A DNA stretch of 26,271 nt from Moraxellaceae bacterium UBA2477 (lineage in GTDB: Bacteria; Pseudomonadota; Gammaproteobacteria; Pseudomonadales; Moraxellaceae). The position numbers were made by a program, and so were the translations under genes. Below the pieces are notes generated by a model. That model had not been told where the DNA came from. It ran no database searches and was given only the letters and a program-made list of their open reading frames with translations. Positions 20,642 through 26,271 of the stretch are shown here, piece by piece (the first letter of the stretch is position 1; the number at the start of each line of letters is the position of its first letter). Location: positions 1-26,271 of the forward strand of contig DDPD01000085.1 of the NCBI GenBank assembly GCA_002342025.1, given 5' to 3'.

Positions 20642-21723
20642 GAGCCAGCACTCCGACGCGGTTTGCCATGCAACATGACCAAGGCTAAGAACAAATAGAG
20701 CCCATGCACGGCCCAATAGGCACTGCTACGTAATGACTCTTTTTCAACACCGTTTTTCACAGCCGCCAGCAGCACCACATAGCTCAAGTACAACACGATT
20801 GCGGGCAACAATTTGAGATAGCGGCCTTGGCGTGGATTAACCTTTGCCAAAGGCAGGGCTAATAAGGCAATGATCGGGACCATCATTACCAAGGAACTAC
20901 GCCAGCCCCATTCAGCCGCAGCCATAGCAGAGCTCGCTCGAACCTGCCAAAGCTCACGGGTTGAGAGTGCTGACAAGTCCTTGCCCACTTCCGGAGTTTC
21001 CGTTTGTTTTAAACGCAAACGGTAGCGTTCAAAAGCTACCCGTTGATAATCTGCACTACCGGCGCGCAACAACCAACGTTCACCATCGCGTAGCTCGACC
21101 GTATCCGGACCGAGAATAGGATCATTTACTCGGCGCCCTTCTTGCGCCCTGACAATGACTTGGCGCTCGCCCGTGGCCTGATCGCTCTCTTTACGTGTCT
21201 CCAGTAAAACCACCGAACGCAAGACCGACTTATCGGGACTAAGATCGGCATAGAGCATACGCTCCCCAACACGCTGAAAACGTCCTGGCTGAATCAACTC
21301 AAAGGTACTGCGATTTGCTTGCTCTGCGTAGATACGATCAGACTCCGCAACCCCGCTGGGCGACCACCAAAGCGCCATCAACGCGGTTAGGGCCATAACA
21401 AAGAGTGTACTAGGCAGCAGCCAGCGCATGAGATGTTGAGGGCCGATTCCCGCCGCCGCGAGTACGGCAATTTCATTGTCTAGATAGAGTCGGCCTAACG
21501 CCAGCAACAGGCCAATGAAAAGACCCAGAGGCAAAATAAGCTCGAGAAACCCCGGCAAGCGATACCACAGCACGGCGGTGAGAAGATCCACCGCAATTTT
21601 GCCATTTGCCGCCTTCTCGAAAAACTGAATGACGCGGCTGCTCATCAGGATCACCGTGAGCAAGCCGGCTACCGCAAAGCTGGTCGCCAAGACTTGTGTG
21701 GCGAGGTATCGACGGATGATCAC
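20638..21723 (-). CDS. lptF: LPS export ABC transporter permease LptF
   Basis: Paired permease of LptG in the LptB2FG transporter. The 361-residue protein starts with a short VIIRRYLATQVLATS segment and has TM helices in both the N- and C-terminal thirds. The family segment LELILPLGLFIGLLLALGRLYLDNEIAVLAAAGI is present. A periplasmic jellyroll spans about 130-255, with YADLSPDKSVLRSVVLLE inside it. I chose the GTG at 21723 because AAGGA lies 7 bases before it and it fits the family start. An ATG at 21750 has no ribosome site. It is divergent from pepA with a 172-base gap. Confidence 0.95.
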   Translation of the reverse strand: MIIRRYLATQVLATSFAVAGLLTVILMSSRVIQFFEKAANGKIAVDLLTAVLWYRLPGFLELILPLGLFIGLLLALGRLYLDNEIAVLAAAGIGPQHLMRWLLPSTLFVMALTALMALWWSPSGVAESDRIYAEQANRSTFELIQPGRFQRVGERMLYADLSPDKSVLRSVVLLETRKESDQATGERQVIVRAQEGRRVNDPILGPDTVELRDGERWLLRAGSADYQRVAFERYRLRLKQTETPEVGKDLSALSTRELWQVRASSAMAAAEWGWRSSLVMMVPIIALLALPLAKVNPRQGRYLKLLPAIVLYLSYVVLLAAVKNGVEKESLRSSAYWAVHGLYLFLALVMLHGKPRRSAGS

Positions 21724-21762
21724 ACAGGCGTCCTTGAATAAACGACACATTGAAAATAGCGA

Positions 21763-21808
21763 TCAGGGCGCGTGCTTCGCACTGGCAAAAGCCGCCCTGA
21801 CCATTACA
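21763..21808 (-). promoter_or_regulatory. Candidate lptF leader: -10-like box and hairpin
   Basis: TGTAAT on the minus strand (21803-21808) is a 5/6 -10 match without a convincing -35. Just after it, TCAGGGCG (21763-21770) pairs perfectly with CGCCCTGA (21793-21800), with a small GTGC-TTC-GCAC hairpin in the loop. The structure ends about 40 bases before the lptF GTG, so it would lie in the 5' leader or at the promoter. Confidence 0.3.
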
Positions 21809-21846
21809 CTAGAGCGAGATTATCAAACATCCATCCGGCTTTGTCT

Positions 21847-21874
21847 TGCCACATGATGTTACCGCCATAACCCT
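21847..21874 (+). promoter_or_regulatory. Candidate pepA promoter
   Basis: TTGCCA (21847-21852) and TAACCC (21869-21874) are 16 bases apart, 22 bases before the pepA ATG. The -35 is a fair match and the -10 is weak, so this is tentative. Confidence 0.3.
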
Positions 21875-21895
21875 GCATTTTGTCTGGAGAAATTC

Positions 21896-23398
21896 ATGGA
21901 ACTCGCCGTTGCCGCTGTCGCCCCTGCCGCCCTTGCCTTAGATAAACACCCGGCGTTGGTTGTGGCTGTTTCTGGAAAAACCCTGAGTACCAGCGCTACC
22001 GCACTGGATACGGCCTCCGAAGGTGCGCTCGCCAATGCCTTGGCTCATGCAGGTTTTGATGGCAAAGCCGGTCAAACACTCGCCCTATACAGCCTGCCCG
22101 GTATCAAAGCGGGTTTAGTACTGATTGTAGGCACGGGCAACCTGCCTGAGAGTGGTGAGCTTTCCATTCAGGTCTGGCACAAAGTGGCGATGGCCAGCGT
22201 AAAAGCGCTGCCAGGAAAAATGGGTAAAGCTTTATCGACGCTCGCGGAACTGCCCGTCACCGGCAGCACACTTTCCAGCCGCATTAGCGACCTTGCACGC
22301 TTTGCACTGGAAGCGAGCTACCGTTTCGATACCTATAAATCGAAAAAGCCAGAATCCGGTGACTTGCTGGCCAAGCTCACATTAGCCTTTGCCGATAAAG
22401 CGGATTTAAAAGCCGCAAAGGAAGCCTTGATCTGGGGCCAGTGCATCGGCACCGGCCAAAGCTTTGCGCGTGACCTTGGTAACCAGCCACCCAACGTAGC
22501 CTACCCCGGCTATCTCGCTGAAATGGCGCGCGCCTTAGGGGATGACGGCAGCGTGGACGTCAATGTGTTGGGCGAGGCCGAAATGCACAAGCTCGGCATG
22601 CATTGCCTGCTTTCCGTCTCGGCGGGCTCCGCACACGAAGCCCAACTGGTGACCATGACCTACAACGGCGGCAAGGCCAAGGATGCCCCCGTGGTGCTGG
22701 TCGGCAAAGGCATTACCTTTGATACCGGCGGCATCAGCCTAAAGCCGGGCGCTGGCATGGACGAAATGAAGTACGACATGTGTGGCGCTGCGTCGGTTCT
22801 TGGCGTGATGGCGGCAGTCAAGCTCGCCAAGCTGAAACTCAATGTGGTCGGTGTTATCGCCTGTGCCGAAAACATGCCCTCGGGCACGGCCACACGTCCT
22901 GGCGATATTGTGAAAACCATGTCCGGCCAGACCGTGGAAATCCTCAACACGGACGCGGAAGGTCGCCTTGTGCTCTGTGATGCGCTGACTTATGTTGAGC
23001 GCTTCAAGCCTGCCGCCGTGGTTGATATTGCCACCCTCACTGGTGCCTGTGTGGTCGCACTCGGCAAGGTCGCCTCCGGCCTGTTTTCAACTCAGGATGC
23101 TCTGGCTGACGAACTCCTCGCGGCGGGCCAGCGTGTCGATGACCGTGCGTGGCGCATGCCCGTCTGGGACGATTACCAAGAGTTGCTGGATTCGCCTTTT
23201 GCTGACATCGCCAACATCGGCGGCCCCACGGCCGGCTCCATCACGGCAGCCTGCTATTTGGCACGTTTCACTAAGGCCTATCCGTGGGCACATCTGGACA
23301 TCGCCGGCACGGCTTGGTTGAGTGGCGCGCAGAAGGGCTCGACCGGTCGCCCTGTGCCGCTGCTGTTGGAATTCCTGCGCGCCCGCGCGGCTGCTTGA
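21896..23398 (+). CDS. pepA: Leucyl aminopeptidase (cytosol aminopeptidase A)
   Basis: An M17-family hexameric two-zinc aminopeptidase. In E. coli PepA also binds DNA in plasmid recombination and carAB control. The 500-residue protein has the metal ligands K271, D276, D294, D353 and E355, and the catalytic K283 and R357. These lie in GKGITFDTGGISLKPG, MKYDMCGAASV and the signature NTDAEGRL. GGAG lies 7 bases before the ATG. holC follows 7 bases after its stop, with the holC ribosome site overlapping the pepA end, as in other gammaproteobacteria. Confidence 0.98.
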   Translation: MELAVAAVAPAALALDKHPALVVAVSGKTLSTSATALDTASEGALANALAHAGFDGKAGQTLALYSLPGIKAGLVLIVGTGNLPESGELSIQVWHKVAMASVKALPGKMGKALSTLAELPVTGSTLSSRISDLARFALEASYRFDTYKSKKPESGDLLAKLTLAFADKADLKAAKEALIWGQCIGTGQSFARDLGNQPPNVAYPGYLAEMARALGDDGSVDVNVLGEAEMHKLGMHCLLSVSAGSAHEAQLVTMTYNGGKAKDAPVVLVGKGITFDTGGISLKPGAGMDEMKYDMCGAASVLGVMAAVKLAKLKLNVVGVIACAENMPSGTATRPGDIVKTMSGQTVEILNTDAEGRLVLCDALTYVERFKPAAVVDIATLTGACVVALGKVASGLFSTQDALADELLAAGQRVDDRAWRMPVWDDYQELLDSPFADIANIGGPTAGSITAACYLARFTKAYPWAHLDIAGTAWLSGAQKGSTGRPVPLLLEFLRARAAA

Positions 23399-23405
23399 GG
23401 CGCAC

Positions 23406-23837
23406 GTGGAAATCACCTTCTATGTGCTCGCAGCGGATGCGCCACTGTCGGCTCGTCTGACCACGGCCTGCCGGCTCGTCGATAAAGCCTGGCAACAGAA
23501 TCGCAAGATCCTGTTGCAGGCGGCCAGTCGTGCCGAAGCGGAAGCGCTGGATGAGCTGCTCTGGGCCTTCAAGGCCGAAGCCTTTATTCCTCATCACTTG
23601 GTCGGTGACGGCCCCACGCCGCCACCGCCGGTACGCATCGGCTGGGACGCACTGCCCAGTGACAGCCGCGACATTCTGATCAATCTCAGCGCTGACATTC
23701 CGGCCGGTTTCGAACGTTTTCAGCGTGTGATTGAGATCGTCGCCGGCAGCAACGAAGAGCGCGAGCAGGCACGCGGGCACTGGAAGGAATACAAGCGTTT
23801 AGGCTATGCCGTTCAGGCTCATGAGTTGAAAAGCTGA
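23406..23837 (+). CDS. holC: DNA polymerase III chi subunit HolC
   Basis: The chi subunit connects the clamp loader (through psi) to SSB on the lagging strand. The 143-residue protein (E. coli 147) starts VEITFYVLAADAPLSARLTTACRLVDKAW. It contains the family stretch LDELLWAFKAEAFIPHHLVGDGP, then SRDILINLSADIP and ARGHWKEYKRLGYAVQAHEL. I chose the GTG at 23406 because GAGG lies 5-6 bases before it and the upstream open frame (to 23322) only shadows pepA. The next gene starts one base after its stop. Confidence 0.95.
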   Translation: MEITFYVLAADAPLSARLTTACRLVDKAWQQNRKILLQAASRAEAEALDELLWAFKAEAFIPHHLVGDGPTPPPPVRIGWDALPSDSRDILINLSADIPAGFERFQRVIEIVAGSNEEREQARGHWKEYKRLGYAVQAHELKS

Positions 23838-23838
23838 G

Positions 23839-24657
23839 ATGAACTGGCTCGCCGTGTTGTCGCCACTCAGTGCTTGGTTGGTCATGCTTGCATTGAGCGC
23901 GCGTGCTGCGGGTGAAGCCCGCCTGCCGTTTCGTGAATTACTGACGCTACGGCACGTGTTTTGGGCCTACGCCCTGCCCACGTCGTTCATTCTGCTGCTG
24001 CAATACTTTGCATTCATCGACCACTTGGCTAGCTTAGGTTTGCTCATATGCCTCTTGTCGGGCTGTGGCACCTCAGGCGCCGCCCTTGCGCGTAAGACCG
24101 GCACGGCCTCGAGTAGCGTCGTGGCACTCATGGTGGCCAGCGCCGCGATCGCGATTGTGACCCTGCCATTAGTCACGCTGGTCTTACTGGGAGGCCATGA
24201 GGCCTCCATCAGCGCCTTTGTGGTTTTAGCCTCACTGATTTTGGCACAATGGCTGCCCTTCCAACTCGGGCTGGCGTGGTTTCAACGTTATCCCGCCTCC
24301 CTCAGTCTGGCAGCCAATCTTGAGCGCATGGCCTCACTCTCGGTCTTAGTGTTGATTGTGCTCATTGCCTGGCGTGAACTGCCGCGCCTGCCGGATCAAC
24401 CCCAAATCGCTGCTGCCGCTGCAGGGCTGGCAGTTTTGCTGGGGCTGGTCAGCCATCAAGCCACAGCACCGCATAAAGGCCTAAACAGCATGGTCGTTAT
24501 TCGCAACCTCACCGCCGCCACGCTGGTGGCCAGCCAACTCAGCGTTGCTGAGACGGTCATGACCGCGCTCTGTGCCTTCGGCGTGGTGATGTATCTGGTT
24601 GCACTTCTGCAAGTTTGGCGAGCCGGCGCCACACGCAACGCCAGCGCCCCGCTATAA
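23839..24657 (+). CDS. Polytopic inner-membrane protein, possibly BASS-like transporter
   Basis: A 272-residue protein made almost entirely of hydrophobic helices, about eight or nine, with short charged loops. The GCGTSGAALARKTGTASSSVVALMVASA stretch and the late MVVIRNLTAATLVASQLS stretch recall the two crossover regions of bile acid:Na+ symporter (BASS) family proteins. I cannot confirm the family by eye. The ribosome site is weak (GCTGAG), and the start one base after the holC stop suggests translational coupling. In Pseudomonas there is also a hypothetical gene between holC and valS, but I do not know if it is the same. Its stop codon overlaps a TATAAT likely used by valS. Confidence 0.65.
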   Translation: MNWLAVLSPLSAWLVMLALSARAAGEARLPFRELLTLRHVFWAYALPTSFILLLQYFAFIDHLASLGLLICLLSGCGTSGAALARKTGTASSSVVALMVASAAIAIVTLPLVTLVLLGGHEASISAFVVLASLILAQWLPFQLGLAWFQRYPASLSLAANLERMASLSVLVLIVLIAWRELPRLPDQPQIAAAAAGLAVLLGLVSHQATAPHKGLNSMVVIRNLTAATLVASQLSVAETVMTALCAFGVVMYLVALLQVWRAGATRNASAPL

Positions 24658-24658
24658 T
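24653..24658 (+). promoter_or_regulatory. Candidate -10 box for valS
   Basis: A perfect TATAAT spans the stop codon of the preceding gene in the context CGCTATAATCGG, similar to the tRNA-Leu promoter. It lies 62 bases before the first valS ATG. No -35 is recognisable at 16-18 bases. Confidence 0.4.
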
Positions 24659-24673
24659 CGGTGTTTTACACGC

Positions 24674-24712
24674 TACCCCGCTGTGCATGCTGGGGTATCC
24701 GACTAGTTTTTT
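24674..24712 (+). other. Hairpin with distal T-run in the valS leader
   Basis: TACCCC (24674-24679) pairs with GGGGTA (24692-24697), and a run of six T follows after nine bases (24707-24712). The gap between stem and T-run is too long for a standard intrinsic terminator. It may be a weak terminator of the pepA run or a leader structure of valS. Confidence 0.3.
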
Positions 24713-24720
24713 GCGAGATC

Positions 24721-26271
24721 ATGATGGAACCGACTTTTAACCCCGCCGATATCGAAAGCCGCTGGGCCGAGCGCTGGGAAGCCGAAGGCTGCTTTAAGCC
24801 ATCAGGCACTGGCACGCCCTACTGCATCATGATCCCGCCGCCGAATGTCACTGGCTCTCTGCACATGGGTCACGGCTTCAACAACGCCATCATGGATGCC
24901 CTCGTGCGCTTCCACCGCATGCGCGGCCACAACACGCTCTGGCAGCCGGGCACCGACCACGCCGGCATCGCCACGCAGATGGTGGTTGAGCGCCAGCTCG
25001 CCGCCAACGGCGTCAGTCGCCACGATCTCGGCCGCGACAAATTCCTCGAGAAAATCTGGGAATGGAAGGAGCAGTCGGGCGGCACCATCACCAACCAGAT
25101 TCGTCGCCTCGGTTCGTCAGTGGACTGGTCGCGCGAGCGCTTCACCATGGACGCCGGGCTGTCGAAGGCCGTGCAGGAAGCCTTTGTGCGCCTGCACGAA
25201 GATGGCCTGATTTATCGCGGCAAGCGTCTGGTGAACTGGGATCCGAAGCTGCACACGGCCATCTCTGATCTGGAAGTGCTTTCGGAAGAGAAGACGGGCT
25301 CAATGTGGCACTTCCGCTACCCACTGGCGTCGGGCAATGGCCATCTTGTGGTTGCCACCACGCGTCCGGAAACAATGCTGGGTGACAGTGCCGTCGCCGT
25401 GCATCCGGACGACGAGCGCTACCAGCACCTCGTTGGCCAGATGATCCGCCTGCCGGTCACCGGCCGCCTGATTCCTATCATCGCCGACACCTATGTGGAC
25501 AAAGACTTCGGCACCGGCTGCGTGAAGATCACGCCGGCGCACGACTTCAACGATTATGAAGTGGGCAAGCGTCACGACCTGCCGCTGATCAACGTCCTCG
25601 ACCGCAACGCAGTCATTCTCGCGACCTTCGAAGTCATGGCCGGCGGCACGTTCGCGCCGCTACCTGCCGAGACCTGCCCAGCTGCTTTCGCTGGCCTCGA
25701 CCGTTTCGTGGCGCGCAAGCAGATTGTGGCACTGGCCGAGGCCGAGGGCTGGCTGGAAGAGATCAAGCCTCACGCGCTCAAAGTGCCGACCGGAGACCGC
25801 TCCGGCGTGGTCGTGGAACCCTGGCTGACAGACCAGTGGTACGTGAAGGCCTCCGTGCTTGCCAAACCCGCGCTGGAAGCCGTCGAAGATGGTCGCATCA
25901 AGTTCGTGCCCGAACAGTACCAGAACATGTACTACGCCTGGATGCGCGACATTCAGGATTGGTGCATCTCGCGACAACTCTGGTGGGGCCATCGCATTCC
26001 GGCCTGGTACGACAACGAAGGTCGCGTCTATGTCGGTCGCGATGAAGCCGAAGTGCGCGCCAAGCACGGCCTCGCCGACGACTTCGCGCTGCGTCAGGAT
26101 GACGACGTGCTCGACACCTGGTTCAGTTCGGCGCTGTGGACTTTCTCCACGCTCGGCTGGCCAGACAAGACGCCGGACCTCAGTACCTTCCATCCGACTA
26201 ATGTGCTGGTCACCGGCTTCGACATCATCTTCTTCTGGGTCGCGCGCATGGTCATGATGACCATGCACTTC
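24721..26271 (+). CDS. valS: Valyl-tRNA synthetase, N-terminal part (cut by window edge)
   Basis: Charges tRNA-Val with valine and edits mischarged threonine. The frame is open from 24721 to the window end (517 codons, against about 950 expected), so the KMSKS motif and anticodon-binding domain lie outside. Visible are the class I signature PPPNVTGSLHMGH (39-51, the HIGH motif as HMGH), TDHAGIATQMVVERQL and LVNWDPKLHTAISDLEV. The editing domain has VVATTRPETMLGDSAVAVHP, CVKITPAHDFNDYEVGKRHDLP follows, and the catalytic core returns with DWCISRQLWWGHRIPAWYD and LDTWFSSALWTFSTLGWP. Two adjacent ATGs exist. GAG is better spaced for the second (24724), which also matches the family start (MEPTFNPADIE). 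Confidence 0.98.
   Translation, partial: MMEPTFNPADIESRWAERWEAEGCFKPSGTGTPYCIMIPPPNVTGSLHMGHGFNNAIMDALVRFHRMRGHNTLWQPGTDHAGIATQMVVERQLAANGVSRHDLGRDKFLEKIWEWKEQSGGTITNQIRRLGSSVDWSRERFTMDAGLSKAVQEAFVRLHEDGLIYRGKRLVNWDPKLHTAISDLEVLSEEKTGSMWHFRYPLASGNGHLVVATTRPETMLGDSAVAVHPDDERYQHLVGQMIRLPVTGRLIPIIADTYVDKDFGTGCVKITPAHDFNDYEVGKRHDLPLINVLDRNAVILATFEVMAGGTFAPLPAETCPAAFAGLDRFVARKQIVALAEAEGWLEEIKPHALKVPTGDRSGVVVEPWLTDQWYVKASVLAKPALEAVEDGRIKFVPEQYQNMYYAWMRDIQDWCISRQLWWGHRIPAWYDNEGRVYVGRDEAEVRAKHGLADDFALRQDDDVLDTWFSSALWTFSTLGWPDKTPDLSTFHPTNVLVTGFDIIFFWVARMVMMTMHF

Noticed and set aside
23322..23405. N-terminal extension of HolC
   Set aside because: It is an Arg/Cys/Ala-rich shadow of the pepA end; the GTG at 23406 has a ribosome site and fits the family start.
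25660..26268. 202-codon open frame antisense to valS
   Set aside because: valS is certain on the other strand with conserved motifs throughout; the antisense product is a GC-rich shadow.

Overview
The window is a chromosomal housekeeping region of a gammaproteobacterium. It carries an Isc-type Fe-S operon with HscBA/Fdx, LptF/LptG, RodZ, HolC and the queA-tgt-yajC-secDF operon. From memory, the order (rodZ, rlmN, ndk, fdx-hscA-hscB-iscA-iscU-iscS-iscR, cysE, trmJ, suhB, secF-secD-yajC-tgt-queA, tRNA-Leu, lptG-lptF, pepA-holC, valS) closely matches the Pseudomonas aeruginosa chromosome. I therefore place it near the Pseudomonadales/Oceanospirillales but cannot name a genus. Base composition is moderately GC-rich by eye, and I see no prophage, transposase or CRISPR array.

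Layout. Positions 1-483 hold the 5' part of rodZ (minus strand), cut by the window edge inside a hexanucleotide repeat that encodes poly-leucine. rlmN and ndk follow on the minus strand, separated by an intrinsic-terminator-like hairpin. A 455-base gap (2258-2712) holds the ndk promoter and two large hairpin elements in opposite orientation. The whole isc operon (2713-8006, minus) follows, with iscR first and three evenly spaced IscR-like boxes in its promoter. cysE and trmJ lie upstream of iscR on the same strand, and suhB diverges from trmJ. A secreted protein of unknown function lies tail-to-tail with suhB. Then comes queA-tgt-yajC-secD-secF-gst (11446-17567, minus), with an intrinsic terminator between yajC and secD. 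tRNA-Leu(CAA) has a strong promoter and diverges from queA, followed by an RDD membrane protein. lptF-lptG-PP2C phosphatase-small membrane protein (18469-21723, minus) form a chain of 4-base overlaps. Divergent from it are pepA, holC, a polytopic membrane protein and the start of valS, cut by the right edge.

How the genes work together. The isc genes build and deliver Fe-S clusters; CysE makes the cysteine precursor that ultimately feeds IscS, and IscR closes the feedback loop. RlmN and Fdx are Fe-S proteins, and IscS also supplies sulfur for tRNA modification, near trmJ, queA and tgt. The sec genes serve protein export; LptFG exports lipopolysaccharide.

Nothing here is clearly a new multi-gene system. 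The least explained items are the paired hairpin elements at 2382-2703 (shared core, unrelated but self-complementary arms), the coupling of a PP2C phosphatase and a tail-anchored-like protein to lptFG, the terminator inside the sec operon, and the repeat-encoded poly-Leu segment of RodZ.
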